Shown: in pieces, positions 8,616 to 17,460 of the stretch | Numbering within the stretch: the stretch's first letter is position 1 | How the letters are laid out: every line of letters starts with the position of its first letter | NCBI GenBank assembly: GCA_022241605.1 | Contig: JAKOMQ010000005.1 | Span: forward strand, 91,857 to 155,856 | Direction: 5' to 3' | Length of the DNA: 64,000 bases | Origin: Aquimonas sp. | GTDB taxonomy: Bacteria; Pseudomonadota; Gammaproteobacteria; Xanthomonadales; Xanthomonadaceae | Notes under the pieces: generated by a model | What the model saw: the letters and a program-made list of their open reading frames with translations, nothing else | Told to the model about the DNA's origin: nothing | Databases searched by the model: none | Position numbers and translations under genes: made by a program

Positions 8616-9221
8616 ATGCACTCGCACGCACCCAGCACCAGCCAGATCCTGAACGCGCTCGTGGCGAACCCCGACAGCGCTCCGCTGGACGTGGCCGGCT
8701 TGCTCGACGCTTTCGGACGTCGCGCATTCGGCGCCCTGCTGCTGCTGGCGGTGATGCCCGCCTTCATCCCCCTGCCCTTCGGCGTGGGCGCGATCAGTGG
8801 TCCGCTGGTCTCGCTGGTCGGCCTGCAGATGCTGCTCGGGATGCGGCGGCCCTGGCTTCCGGCGCGCGTGCGCGCGCACGTCCTCGACCGCGAGAAGCTC
8901 GCCAGCTTCACTCGCCGCGCCGGCGGAGTACTGCGATGGATCGAGCGCCTGTGCCGGCCGCGCCTCAACGGCCTGGCGACGCATCCCGTGGCGATGGCTT
9001 TCTGCGGCGCCCAGCTGGTTCTGCTGGGCGTCCTGCTCGCGCTGCCGATACCACTGACCAATTACCCGTTCGGCCTGCTGCTGGTGCTGTACGCGCTGGC
9101 GCTGATCGAACGCGATGGCGCGCTGCTGCTGATTGCCTGGGTCATCGGCATCGCCACGATCGGCGCCAGCGTACTGCTGTCAACCGAGGTCATCGAGCTG
9201 TTGGGCGCATGGCTCGGATGA
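8616..9221 (+). CDS. ExoD-family exopolysaccharide synthesis membrane protein
   Basis: 201 residues, a usual length for the ExoD family (PF06055). Characteristic segments are ALLLLAVMPAFIPLPFG near residue 40 and ISGPLVSLVGLQMLLGMRRPWLP near residues 60-80, followed by PIPLTNYPFGLLLVLYALALIERDG. About four to five membrane helices are visible. Proteins of this family were named from a Rhizobium mutant with altered exopolysaccharide and alkaline tolerance; the biochemical role is not known. The gene stands alone, divergent from pstS, and does not sit in a polysaccharide cluster here. Confidence 0.85.
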   Translation: MHSHAPSTSQILNALVANPDSAPLDVAGLLDAFGRRAFGALLLLAVMPAFIPLPFGVGAISGPLVSLVGLQMLLGMRRPWLPARVRAHVLDREKLASFTRRAGGVLRWIERLCRPRLNGLATHPVAMAFCGAQLVLLGVLLALPIPLTNYPFGLLLVLYALALIERDGALLLIAWVIGIATIGASVLLSTEVIELLGAWLG

Positions 9222-9640
9222 GCTGGCCCGGGCGTTGCGCCGCCCGGAGTCCGGGCGCGGGCGCAGACGGCAGCGCCTCGGTTGCATTCGAAGCACACCA
9301 ACAACCCTTGCACGCACGAATCTCTCGCCCCGACTCAAGACGTGGCCGCCCCGCGAAGGCGGCTGTGAGTGGGGCTATGCCTGCTCGCGGCTCGCAGGAT
9401 TGGTGGAGGGCGCAGACGCGGTTGCCTGCAGGCAGGCTCCACGGAAGCGTGAGCGCACCAATGTCGGTGACTTCGAGCACACCCGGCCCGCCGCGCGGGG
9501 CCAAGAAGCCTTCAAGCGGCTTTACGCGCAACGGATCCAGGCCCTGACTGGTTCGGACGCGGCAAAGCGCAGCGCGTCAGCTCAAGGGAATCTGGTGGAC
9601 CCGATAACCGCTTGACCCTCACATCGCGCTGCCGTCGCAG
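9222..9640. other. Non-coding stretch after the ExoD gene
   Basis: About 420 bases with no convincing gene. Short open frames exist on both strands but lack family motifs and ribosome-binding sites. The following 140 bases are a repeat with a second copy at 10596. Confidence 0.5.
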
Positions 9641-9780
9641 GTGACACCCAATCAGCCAGCCGGCGGCAGCCTTGGGTGCGGATCAAGGCGCGAGGACAAG
9701 CCGTAGCGGGCCACGGCGGCGACGAACAACGCCAAGCAGCGCCCAAGGACGCCGCCGCACATTGATGATTGGTTGCGCGC
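9641..9780 (+). repeat. 140-base direct repeat, copy 1
   Basis: Aligns without gaps to 10596-10735 (constant offset 955), with roughly nine in ten bases identical by eye. Shared blocks include GTGCGGATCAAGGCGCGAGG, AACAACGCCAAGCAGCGCCC and TTGATGATTGGTTGCGC. The two copies flank the RDD gene. No open frame is conserved between them beyond chance, so it reads as a dispersed non-coding repeat. Confidence 0.8.
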
Positions 9781-9800
9781 GCTACACCGGGCGTGCGAGC

Positions 9801-10322
9801 TCAGTCAGCCATCACCACGCGGGTGCCGGCCAGCAGGTCATGCAGGCAACGTCGGTCGTCGCGGAAGATGAAAAGCACATTGACGAGGGCAACGACCCCG
9901 CCGATGAAGCCCAGCAGCTGCACTGCATGGAACACCGCGTAACGCAGGCCCAGCAGACGGCCGAACTCCGGCTTGTTGCCGCTCTCGTCAACGATGCGCA
10001 TCTTCAAGAGCTTTTTCGCGATGGTCTGACCGCTGCTGTGCAGAAAGTAGCCCTGTACTGCCACGAACGCGCCAAAACCCAGCAGCACACCCATCAGCTG
10101 GGTGCCGAAGCCACTCGGCGCCTGGCCGGTGAAGGCCGCGCCCATTCCGAACAGGAACACGAGCGGCAGCACGACGATGATGAGGATGATGGCATCGATG
10201 ATCGCGCCGCCAAGGCGCAGCCAGCGTGAGGCCAATTCACCGCCGAGCTGGGGCGCGTCCTCGACGCGGGCTTGCGGAGCTGCGTAAGGGTTGTGCTGTG
10301 GAGGCGTGGCGTTGGGGTCCAT
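9801..10322 (-). CDS. RDD-family membrane protein
   Basis: 173 residues from the ATG at 10322, which has a strong GAGGAG just upstream. The open frame continues further upstream only because a dispersed repeat is open there. The N-terminus is Pro/Gln/Asn-rich and cytosolic (NPYAAPQARVEDAPQLGGE). The RDD domain then begins at LASRWLRLGGAIIDAIILI, with the namesake Arg and Asp in the first helix. It continues with FLHSSGQTIAKKLLKMRIVDESG and ends FRDDRRCLHDLLAGTRVV. Three to four membrane helices are predicted. RDD proteins are associated with ion or solute exchange, but the substrate here is unknown. Direct repeats flank the gene on both sides. Confidence 0.85.
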   Translation of the reverse strand: MDPNATPPQHNPYAAPQARVEDAPQLGGELASRWLRLGGAIIDAIILIIVVLPLVFLFGMGAAFTGQAPSGFGTQLMGVLLGFGAFVAVQGYFLHSSGQTIAKKLLKMRIVDESGNKPEFGRLLGLRYAVFHAVQLLGFIGGVVALVNVLFIFRDDRRCLHDLLAGTRVVMAD

Positions 10323-10363
10323 GCGGAGCTCCTCGGTTAGCGATTGGGAAACGTTGCCGGAGT

Positions 10364-10547
10364 GAGAGCATGTGAAAAAACCCGCCGCCTGCTGCGGCCG
10401 CCGCTGGACGCCCGAGGCGGCAGCGCGCTGCGCGAATCCTGCGGTCATTTGGTTCACCAAACTCCCTCGTATTCACGTACCGCGCCTTGCCACAAACGCC
10501 CAGCGACGTCCTCGCAACGGCGTCTGGATTTCTTCACACGCCCCGAG
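10364..10547. repeat. Terminal-inverted-repeat element, copy A (expanded)
   Basis: Begins GAGAGCATGTGAAAAAACCC and ends TTTCTTCACACGCCCCGAG, so the ends are inverted repeats of each other. After the left end comes CGCCTGCTGCGGCCGCCGCTGGACGC, shared with copies at 26491 and 50289 (listed here as the blocks CGCCTGCTGCGG and CCGCCGCTGGACGC). This copy is about 184 bases against about 97 for the others, so it carries extra internal sequence. It lies just upstream of the RDD gene start. Confidence 0.7.
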
Positions 10548-10595
10548 TCTAACCCCGGACACCCGTTATGGAGACATCGCCCTGACGAGCCGCGG

Positions 10596-10735
10596 GTGAC
10601 ACATCGTCAGCCGGCCGGCGGCAGATTCGGGTGCGGATCAAGGCGCGAGGACAAGCCGCAGCGGGCGACGGCGACCACGAACAACGCCAAGCAGCGCCCA
10701 AGGACGCCGCCACACCTTGATGATTGGTTGCGCAC
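10596..10735 (+). repeat. 140-base direct repeat, copy 2
   Basis: Second copy of the repeat at 9641-9780, same orientation, no gaps. It ends 90 bases before the DUF456 gene. The pair encloses the RDD gene and the terminal-inverted-repeat element at 10364. Confidence 0.8.
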
Positions 10736-10824
10736 GGCACAACAGCTGCAGCGACCGCACAGGACTCCTCATCCGGCCAGCGCGTGGCATGCTTGCGCGT
10801 CACTTTCCTCGAAAAAACGCTGCC

Positions 10825-11322
10825 ATGGACTTCACCAGCCTGCTGCCCTATCTGCTCTACACCCTCGCCGCAGCGATGGTGCTGGTCGGTGTGGCGGGAA
10901 CCGTGCTTCCGGCACTGCCCGGCATCCCGCTCATGTTCGCCGGCATGCTGCTCGCCGCCTGGGTCGGCGACTTCAGCCTGCTGGGCTGGCCGACGCTTAC
11001 CGTGCTGGTGGTCCTGACCGTGCTCTCCGTGCTGGCCGATCTGCTGGCCGGCCTGATGGGGGCAAAGCGCGTGGGCGCGAGCGTCTGGGCGCTCGCGGGC
11101 GCAGCCGTAGGAACGGTTGTCGGGTTGTTCTTCGGACTGTTCGGCCTGCTGCTCGGGCCCTTCGTTGGCGCACTGCTGGGTGAGCTGATTGCTGGTGGCA
11201 CGCTCAGGCGCGCCGCACATGTGGGCCTTGGCACCTGGATCGGCATCGTGATCGGCGCCGTGCTCAAGGTCGCGATCGCCTTCAGCATGCTCGGCGTGTT
11301 CGCGTTCGCCCTGGTTTTCTAG
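10825..11322 (+). CDS. DUF456 family membrane protein
   Basis: 165 residues from the ATG at 10825. An in-frame upstream extension runs into the 140-base repeat region and is not taken. The protein is almost entirely hydrophobic with about five helices. The family pattern (PF04306) is visible in VGVAGTVLPALPGIPLMFAG near residues 15-35, the glycine-rich hairpin AGAAVGTVVGLFFGLFGLLLGPFVGALLGE near residues 90-120, and the closing LGTWIGIVIGAVLKVAIAFSM. The function of the family is not known; it behaves like a small integral membrane protein of the inner membrane. It sits alone between a repeat and exonuclease I. Confidence 0.85.
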   Translation: MDFTSLLPYLLYTLAAAMVLVGVAGTVLPALPGIPLMFAGMLLAAWVGDFSLLGWPTLTVLVVLTVLSVLADLLAGLMGAKRVGASVWALAGAAVGTVVGLFFGLFGLLLGPFVGALLGELIAGGTLRRAAHVGLGTWIGIVIGAVLKVAIAFSMLGVFAFALVF

Positions 11323-11420
11323 CCGAACGATCGCGCATCCACCATCGCAGCTGTCCCTCCCGCAGTCGCACGTGTCGACGTGCAGGGCATTGCACGCAGA
11401 CAATCGACGAAGCGCTCCGC

Positions 11421-11450
11421 GAATCCCGAATCTCCAATCCCGAATCCCAT
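11421..11450. repeat. GGGAATC-type intergenic repeat
   Basis: A run of GAATCCC / AATCCCG units directly in front of the sbcB start, occupying the place where a ribosome-binding site would be expected. Related units cluster around mlaF (34266-34467 and 35270-35300). Such units are typical of Xanthomonadaceae-type genomes. Confidence 0.6.
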
Positions 11451-11456
11451 CGCTTG

Positions 11457-12896
11457 ATGAAAGACACCTTCCTCTGGTTCGACCTCGAAACCTTCGGCCG
11501 CAGCCCGCGGACCAGCCGCATCGCGCAGTTCGCCGGCATCCGCACCGACGCCGGGCTCGAGATCATCGACGACCCGCTGATGTTCTACTGCCAGCCGGCG
11601 CTCGATCTGCTGCCCTCGCCCGAGGCCACGTTGATCACCGGCATCACCCCGCAGCGCGCGCGCAGCGAGGGCCTGATCGAGCCTGAGTTCCTGGCCCGCG
11701 TGCACGAGGCGCTGGCGCAGCCCGGCACCTGCGCGGTGGGCTACAACAGCCTGCGCTTCGACGACGAACACATCCGCCACGCGCTGTACCGGAATTTCTT
11801 TGATCCGTATCAGCGCGAGTACGCCCGCGGCAACTCGCGCTGGGACCTGCTCGATCTTGGTCGTCTGCTGTACGCGCTGCGCCCTGAGGGCATCGAGTGG
11901 CCCAGGCGCGAGGATGGCCTGCCGAGCTTCAAGCTGGAGCACCTCGCCGCCGCCAACGGCTGCGGCCACAGCCGCGCCCATGATGCGCTGTCGGATGTCG
12001 AGGCGCTGATCGACCTGGCTCGCGTGTTCCGCCGCGCGCAGCCGCGGATGTGGGACTACTACTTCGAGTTCCGCCGCAAGCAGCGCGCGCTGGCCTTGCT
12101 CGACGTGGCCAGCATGACACCCGTGCTGCACGTCTCGGGAATGTTCAGCGCCGAACATGGCTGTGCGGCAATCGTGGCACCCATTGCGGAGCACCCCGTG
12201 GTGCCGGGCCGGGTCATCGTGTTCGACCTCGGCAGCGACCCCGGCGACCTGCTGCGGCTGCAGCCGGACGAGATCGCCGATCGCCTCTACGTGGCCCGCG
12301 CCGACTTGCCCGAGGGCGAGCAGCGCGTGGCGCTGAAGGAGATCCACTGCAACCGCTGTCCGGCCTTGGTCGACATGCGTCACATCAGCGACAGCGAACT
12401 GGCCCGCCTCAAGCTCGATCGAAACCTGGCGCTGCAGCGGCTGGAGCAGATGCGCACTTCGGCCGGGCTCGCCAGCAAGGTGCGCGCGGTGTTCGCGCGG
12501 CCGCGCGCCTTCGTAAGTGGCGGTGATGCCGACGGCGCGCTCTATGACGGTTTCCTGCCCGATGCTGACAGGGCGCAGTTCGAGGCGCTGCGCCGCAGCC
12601 GCCCCGAGCAGCTGGCCGACTTCGAGCAGCGCCTGCGCGATCCACGCCTGAAAGTGATACTGCAGCGCTACCGCGCTCGCAACTGGCCGCAGACCCTGTC
12701 GCTGCAGGAGCAGGAGCAGTGGCGCGAGTACCTGCAGCAGCGACTTGCGCCCGGCAGCGAGCTCTCCGAATACGACATGGAGACCTACCCGCCCCTGCTG
12801 GATGCGCTGCGCGTCCAGCACGCAGCGGATGCTCAGGCGCTGGCGCTGCTCAATGCGCTCGGCGACTGGCAGCGCGAGATTTCACTGCAGCTCTGA
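11457..12896 (+). CDS. sbcB: Exodeoxyribonuclease I
   Basis: 479 residues from the ATG at 11457 (a TTG just before it is less likely), close to the 475 of E. coli ExoI. It degrades single-stranded DNA 3' to 5' and takes part in mismatch repair and recombination. The DEDDh exonuclease fold is clear: WFDLETFGRSP near residue 8 carries the first Asp/Glu, and VGYNSLRFDDEHIRHALYRN near residue 95 is the second motif. SRAHDALSDVEALIDLAR near residue 180 gives the final His and Asp. The SH3-like and helical C-terminal regions follow. No Shine-Dalgarno is evident because a GGGAATC repeat abuts the start. Confidence 0.93.
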   Translation: MKDTFLWFDLETFGRSPRTSRIAQFAGIRTDAGLEIIDDPLMFYCQPALDLLPSPEATLITGITPQRARSEGLIEPEFLARVHEALAQPGTCAVGYNSLRFDDEHIRHALYRNFFDPYQREYARGNSRWDLLDLGRLLYALRPEGIEWPRREDGLPSFKLEHLAAANGCGHSRAHDALSDVEALIDLARVFRRAQPRMWDYYFEFRRKQRALALLDVASMTPVLHVSGMFSAEHGCAAIVAPIAEHPVVPGRVIVFDLGSDPGDLLRLQPDEIADRLYVARADLPEGEQRVALKEIHCNRCPALVDMRHISDSELARLKLDRNLALQRLEQMRTSAGLASKVRAVFARPRAFVSGGDADGALYDGFLPDADRAQFEALRRSRPEQLADFEQRLRDPRLKVILQRYRARNWPQTLSLQEQEQWREYLQQRLAPGSELSEYDMETYPPLLDALRVQHAADAQALALLNALGDWQREISLQL

Positions 12897-13045
12897 TCGC
12901 ACTGCCGCGCATGTGGAGGCGCGCTTCGAGCGAAAGAGCGACGGCGCACTTCGCTTTGCCCGCACACGCGCCACCGCAGCAACCGTCAAGGTGGGTCAGA
13001 CCCACAGCTGCGTCAGGTAGACAGCCGCAATGGATGCAGCCAGCT

Positions 13046-13795
13046 TCAGCCCCGACAGCGCGCCGCCACCTGCTTGAGCCGCCGACGCCACTCGGTATTG
13101 AGCTCACGGGCGTGCGCAGGCATGCGCTTGGCCTGCTTGAGCGCGACTGCCGCTACTTCGCCGGCCTCCGCGCGCTCATCCCATTCCAACAGCACCTCGG
13201 CGTAGCGAGCGCGCGCCTCCAGGCCTGCATACCCCTCGATCACGGCCTGAAACTCCTCGCGGGCAAGGGCGCGATCACCGCTTGCGGCGACGGCGCGCGC
13301 ATAGGTCAGGTGCCCACGCGGAGAGCGGAAATCGGGGCGGCGCTGGATCAGGGACTCCAACAGCTCGCGCGCAGCGGCGGGCTGGCCGGCCTCCAACAGT
13401 GCCTGCGCGTGCCGGACCTCGATCTCCGGGTCATCTGCATGCACGCCGCGGCGCGACTGGGTGTAGTGCTCCAGCGCAGGCTCGGCCTGCCCCAACGCCA
13501 GCAAGGCGTCGGCCAGGCGCAGATGGTTGCCGGGCGTATTGCTGGCCTCCAGCGCCTCGCGCGCCTCGCGCAGCTCGCGGCCCGGGTTGATCAGATTACC
13601 CGCGGCACGAGTGACCGCCCGCAGCGCGCGCCCGGAGCGCTGGTCGGGCAGCCAGATAGTGAGTGCGTAGACCAGACTGCCAAGCAGCGGAAACATGAAC
13701 AGCAGGAACAGCCAGTAGATCTCGCGGCCGTTTCGCATCGCATGTACGGCGAAGAACAGCGCGATCACCAGATGCAGGATGCCAAGTAAATGCAT
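13046..13795 (-). CDS. Membrane-anchored TPR protein
   Basis: 249 residues from the ATG at 13795; a TTG four codons upstream is the alternative. Two membrane helices at the N-terminus (residues about 3-20 and 28-47, IYWLFLLFMFPLLGSLVYAL) resemble the short PLDc_N-type hairpin. The rest is cytosolic helical repeats with TPR spacing: NTPGNHLRLADALLALGQAEPALEHY, EVRHAQALLEAGQPAAARELLE and TYARAVAASGDRALAREEFQ (given in parts here). The protein probably acts as a membrane-tethered scaffold; no enzyme motif is present. Neighbours give no further hint. Confidence 0.7.
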   Translation of the reverse strand: MHLLGILHLVIALFFAVHAMRNGREIYWLFLLFMFPLLGSLVYALTIWLPDQRSGRALRAVTRAAGNLINPGRELREAREALEASNTPGNHLRLADALLALGQAEPALEHYTQSRRGVHADDPEIEVRHAQALLEAGQPAAARELLESLIQRRPDFRSPRGHLTYARAVAASGDRALAREEFQAVIEGYAGLEARARYAEVLLEWDERAEAGEVAAVALKQAKRMPAHARELNTEWRRRLKQVAARCRG

Positions 13796-13868
13796 GAATG
13801 AAGACAAGCCTGTGGGAAATCCACTCGCAGTTTTCCATGAGCGCGAGGCTATCGAAAGGTTTTTGGCT

Positions 13869-14723
13869 TCAGGGGCGCTCCAGCACCCTCTGCACCACCG
13901 GCGCTGGGGCCTTCAGCCACGCGAAGTGATCAGCCCGACGCGGCGCGAACTCCGCATCGTCCAGGGTCTCGATGCGCCAATCTGCCTGAGGCGTCTTTGC
14001 CGCCAGCGACTGCAGGCTGCGGCTCGGGCACAGCCAGTCGGAGCGCATGTGCAGCGCCTGCACCCGGCCTCGAAAGGCTTGCAGCGCGGCTTCGGGGTCC
14101 TGCGCGGAATCGCGCAGCCGGTATCGCCGATGGCGGCCGCTGTGCGACCAGTCGCGCAGTACGCCCAGCGCCTCACGGCCGGCGAAGCCGAAGCGTTCGC
14201 CCGGGTAGTGGCCCAGCAGACGCGCCGTGCCCGGCAGCGCATGCAGGGCGGCCCAGATGCCGAGGCCGCGGAGACGCGAATAGGCGCGCCAATCGGGCAT
14301 GCCACTGGCGATCACATGCACTCGCTGGAATACCTCGGGCTGCAGGGCCGCGGCCAGCAGGGCAAGCTGGCCGCCGAGGCTATGGCCGCCGATCTCCCAG
14401 CAAAGCCCGGGCGCTGCTGCACGCGCTGCGGCGAGGCCGGCGGGCAGGTCCAGCTCCAGCAGTTCTCGATAGCCCCAGTCGCAGCGCCGCTGCGCGCGCA
14501 GGCTGCTGCCGCCGAGCCCGCGCCACTCATGCAGCGCAACCGCGATGCCGGCCTCGGCGAGTGCGCTCGCGAAGATGTGGTTGGGCCGCAGCCCAACCCC
14601 CAGCGCCGGTAGGAAGTACAGGCCGCGGCGGGCCTCCGGCGATGCCCAAAGGTGCAGATCGGCCTCGGCACCGTCGGCCGCACGGACGCGCAGCGATCTG
14701 AACCCGGACTGGCTATGCTGCAT
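13869..14723 (-). CDS. Alpha/beta-hydrolase, esterase-like
   Basis: 284 residues. The fold is indicated by the nucleophile elbow GGHSLGG near residues 112-118 (Ser in G-H-S-L-G), the preceding oxyanion region GLYFLPALGVGLRPNH, and the C-terminal DDAEFAPRRADHFAW, which offers the catalytic His. An Asp candidate lies in MRSDWLCP. The family resembles predicted alpha/beta hydrolases of the COG4757 type, which act on unknown esters. No signal peptide, so it is cytoplasmic. It is divergent from the TrhA-like gene and shares only a 67-base region with it. Confidence 0.75.
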   Translation of the reverse strand: MQHSQSGFRSLRVRAADGAEADLHLWASPEARRGLYFLPALGVGLRPNHIFASALAEAGIAVALHEWRGLGGSSLRAQRRCDWGYRELLELDLPAGLAAARAAAPGLCWEIGGHSLGGQLALLAAALQPEVFQRVHVIASGMPDWRAYSRLRGLGIWAALHALPGTARLLGHYPGERFGFAGREALGVLRDWSHSGRHRRYRLRDSAQDPEAALQAFRGRVQALHMRSDWLCPSRSLQSLAAKTPQADWRIETLDDAEFAPRRADHFAWLKAPAPVVQRVLERP

Positions 14724-14790
14724 GGGGCGTTACCTCAATACTGAACTGGACAGTATGCTAACCGTCGTCACAGCGTCGCGGGGGACCCGA

Positions 14791-15438
14791 ATGCATCCAC
14801 CACACAGCCTGCACCCCGAGGAAGTCTGGAACGCCCTCACCCACGGCGTGGGCGCCTTGGCCAGCCTCGTCGCAGGCGCTGTCCTGATCACGCTGGCCGC
14901 GCTCTGGGGCGACGGCTGGCAGCTGGCCTCGGCGATCGTCTTCGTGGCCACGCTCAGCCTGCTCTACATCGCTTCGACCCTGTATCACGCCGCCCGCCAC
15001 GAGCGCCTGAAGCAGCGGCTGAAAATCCTCGACCACTGCGCGATCTTCCTGTTGATTGCCGGCACCTACACGCCTTTCACCCTGCTCGGCTTGCGCGACA
15101 GCTGGGGCTGGACCCTGTTCGTTCTGATCTGGGTGCTGGCCGTGCTCGGCATTGTCTTCAAGCTGTTCTTCACCGGCCGCTTTCGGCGCCTGTCGACCCT
15201 GATGTACGTGGCCATGGGCTGGTTGGCGGTGGTGGCCATTGGCCCCATGCGCGAGGCTCTCCCCACCAATACCCTGGTCTGGCTGTTCGCCGGGGGCTTG
15301 GCGTACACGGTCGGCACGCTGTTCTACCACCGCGACAGCCTGCCCTACTCGCACGCCGTCTGGCACGGATTCGTGCTGGCCGGAAGCAGCTTCCACTTTG
15401 TCGCGGTCAGCACCCAGGTGCTGGCGCAAACCTACTGA
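14791..15438 (+). CDS. trhA: Haemolysin III / TrhA-family membrane protein
   Basis: 215 residues from the ATG at 14791, preceded by GGGGGA; an upstream ATG at 14755 would add 12 residues. Seven membrane helices are predicted. Family residues are present: EEVWNALTHGVGALASL with the first His, YIASTLYHAARHERLKQRLK with the second, LDHCAIFLLIAGTYTPF, and VWHGFVLAGSSFHFVAV near the end. The PAQR-related family is linked to membrane energy homeostasis in E. coli (TrhA) rather than to real haemolysis. It overlaps pcp by one base. Confidence 0.88.
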   Translation: MHPPHSLHPEEVWNALTHGVGALASLVAGAVLITLAALWGDGWQLASAIVFVATLSLLYIASTLYHAARHERLKQRLKILDHCAIFLLIAGTYTPFTLLGLRDSWGWTLFVLIWVLAVLGIVFKLFFTGRFRRLSTLMYVAMGWLAVVAIGPMREALPTNTLVWLFAGGLAYTVGTLFYHRDSLPYSHAVWHGFVLAGSSFHFVAVSTQVLAQTY

Positions 15439-16052
15439 TGGCGGGCCTGCCGAAGGTTCTGCTGAGCGGCTTCGAACCGTTCAACGGTGAGCTGCTCAAT
15501 CCATCGCAGGAGGTGCTCGCCGAACTCTCTGGCGAGCGCATCGCCGGCCACAGGGTCGAACCCCTGCTGCTGCCGGTGGATTTCGAGGCTGCGCCAGCGG
15601 CACTGCTGGCTGCCATCGAACGCCACCGGCCGGAACTGGTGCTGTGCACAGGCGAAGCCGGCGGATGCACGGGACTGCGACTGGAGCGGGTGGCGCTGAA
15701 CTTCATCGATGCCCGCATCGCCGATGGCGCAGGCCGCCAGCCGCGCGAGATCGACGTGTTGGCCGGCGCACCCGCGGCCTACCTCTGCCGACTGCCGCTG
15801 GCGGAGATGGCAGAGGCCCTGCGTGACCATGGCGTGCCCGCCGAGCTCTCGCTCACGGCGGGAAGCTATGTGTGCAATGCCGTGTACTTCCGGCTGCTGC
15901 ACGCACTGGCGGGCACCGGCACCCGTGGCGGCTTCATTCACCTGCCCTACCTGCCGGAGCAGGCCTGCCGCCATCCGGGTGCGGCCAGCCTGTCGCTGGC
16001 CACCCAGGCCAAGGGCCTCGGAATCGCACTCGGGGTGGCGCTGGGGCAGTAA
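15438..16052 (+). CDS. pcp: Pyroglutamyl-peptidase I
   Basis: 204 residues, near the 210-215 of the family. A cytoplasmic cysteine peptidase (C15) that removes N-terminal pyroglutamate. The triad is visible: Glu73 in CTGEAGG, Cys146 in AGSYVCNAVYF and His168 in GFIHLPYLPEQ. The N-terminal LLSGFEPFNGELLNPSQE is the family signature. The start shares one base with the TrhA stop (TGATG), so the two genes are coupled, though no functional link is obvious. Confidence 0.93.
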   Translation: MAGLPKVLLSGFEPFNGELLNPSQEVLAELSGERIAGHRVEPLLLPVDFEAAPAALLAAIERHRPELVLCTGEAGGCTGLRLERVALNFIDARIADGAGRQPREIDVLAGAPAAYLCRLPLAEMAEALRDHGVPAELSLTAGSYVCNAVYFRLLHALAGTGTRGGFIHLPYLPEQACRHPGAASLSLATQAKGLGIALGVALGQ

Positions 16053-16216
16053 CGTCGGCCTGCGCTGTGCCGACCCTCCAAAAGCGCGGATGACGTGTTG
16101 CGCGCGGCACACCGGCTCCGGCGCTGTGCGCCAGAGCGCAGGCGTCGAGCATGCGCTTCCGCCCTTGCACATCCGTTGCGTGCGGCGGCGCTGACTGTTG
16201 CGGGAATCGGCTCCGG

Positions 16217-16239
16217 CCTGCGTAAAGGGGGTTTGCCCC
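16217..16239 (+). promoter_or_regulatory. CTGCGTAAAGG-hairpin motif, copy 1
   Basis: Reads CTGCGTAAAGG at 16218-16228, running into a small hairpin GGGG-GTTTG-CCCC. The same 11 bases followed by another small hairpin occur at 17461, and both stand upstream of secreted proteins that end in a GFE tag. A promoter, leader or processing element is possible; the role is unknown. Confidence 0.4.
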
Positions 16240-16321
16240 GACCGGGCCACGCCGGACGCACGCCATCGTGCCCAGCCGGACGCCGGCGGTGGCCCACGCC
16301 CCCCCGCTCGAGGTCACTTCC

Positions 16322-17380
16322 ATGCGCGCACACCGCAACACCGCCACACGGTTCTTCAGCGCCGGCGTACCGGTACTTCTCGTCCTGCTGTTGGCGGCGC
16401 CCTGCGCCTGTGCCGAAACCTGGCTGGGCCGCTTCGGAAGTGCCGGGGAGCCTGACGTCATCCGCGTGTTCACCGACAGCGCCTCGGGTGATGTCGCTCC
16501 CGTCGCCCAACTGGGCGGCAGCAACACCCAGCTTGCAAGCGCCTCCGGCCTGTTCTTCGACACGCTCGCGAAGGAAGTCTATGTCGCGGACTTTGCGGGC
16601 CGGCAGATTGTCGTTCTCGGAGCCACCGCCCGCGGCGATGCCGTGCCGATGCGACGGCTGAGCAGCACCCAGGGGATCGGACAGCCGCGAAAAGCCGTTC
16701 GGATCGGCGCCAGCGAGGAGATCGCGGTGCTCAGGGGCAGCCTCGGCATTCATGTCTTCCCACGCGAGGGCAGCGGCGAGCTCGCACCGGTGCGCAGCAT
16801 CCAGGGCTCCGCGACCCTGCTGCAGGCGGGCAACCCCAACTCGATTGCGCACCTGCCCCTGACTGGCGAGTTTGTGGTCGCCGACGGCAAGCTCAACGCG
16901 CAGGGCTATGCCGGCGACCTGCTGTTCTACCCCGACAGCGCCAGCGGCAACGTCGCGCCGAGTCGCCGCCGAAGTGGGCCAGCGCTGGGGCGATTCGTCT
17001 GGGACGTGCTGTGGCTGCCCTCCCGCCCCGATGAATTGTTCCTGCTGGTGGAGGGCCAAGCGGTCGGTGGCCTCAGCGAGATGCGGGTGGTGGTGATCCC
17101 GGTAGCCGGCGATGGACCGGTCACGGCCCTGCGCGAAATCGGCGGCAGCCAGACCCAGATGTTCAACGGCGGCGCGATGGCCTACATCCCGGACGCGGGA
17201 GAGATCGTGGTCGCCAGCGGGCTGTATGGCGTGACGCCGCGGGTAGTGAGCTTCCCGGCGAGCGGAACCGGCAACCTGTCGCCGCGCCGCAACCTCGCCG
17301 GCGCGCAGGTCGGTGGCCCCTTCCAAGGCATCGCCCACGTCGACGGTGATCGGCTCTTCGCCCATGGCTTCGAGGGCTGA
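16322..17380 (+). CDS. Secreted six-bladed beta-propeller-like protein with C-terminal GFE tag
   Basis: 352 residues with a Sec signal peptide (residues about 1-31, ending APCACA). Six similar units of the form FPxxASGxxxPxRxIxG occur near residues 49-65, 97-112, 145-161, 202-218, 258-274 and 309-326. Examples are VFPREGSGELAPVRSIQG and FYPDSASGNVAPSRRRSG. Six such units suggest a six-bladed propeller related to NHL repeats. The C-terminus is DGDRLFAHGFEG. The next gene, otherwise unrelated, ends LLFRSGFET, and both have a shared hairpin motif upstream. No enzyme motif; probably a periplasmic or extracellular binding protein. Confidence 0.65.
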   Translation: MRAHRNTATRFFSAGVPVLLVLLLAAPCACAETWLGRFGSAGEPDVIRVFTDSASGDVAPVAQLGGSNTQLASASGLFFDTLAKEVYVADFAGRQIVVLGATARGDAVPMRRLSSTQGIGQPRKAVRIGASEEIAVLRGSLGIHVFPREGSGELAPVRSIQGSATLLQAGNPNSIAHLPLTGEFVVADGKLNAQGYAGDLLFYPDSASGNVAPSRRRSGPALGRFVWDVLWLPSRPDELFLLVEGQAVGGLSEMRVVVIPVAGDGPVTALREIGGSQTQMFNGGAMAYIPDAGEIVVASGLYGVTPRVVSFPASGTGNLSPRRNLAGAQVGGPFQGIAHVDGDRLFAHGFEG

Positions 17381-17460
17381 TCAACTGCCGCAGCGCGCGG
17401 GCCTGCCGCCCGACCCGTTCCGGGGCAGCCGTAATCCGCGTTGTGGGATCAGGCGCCGAT

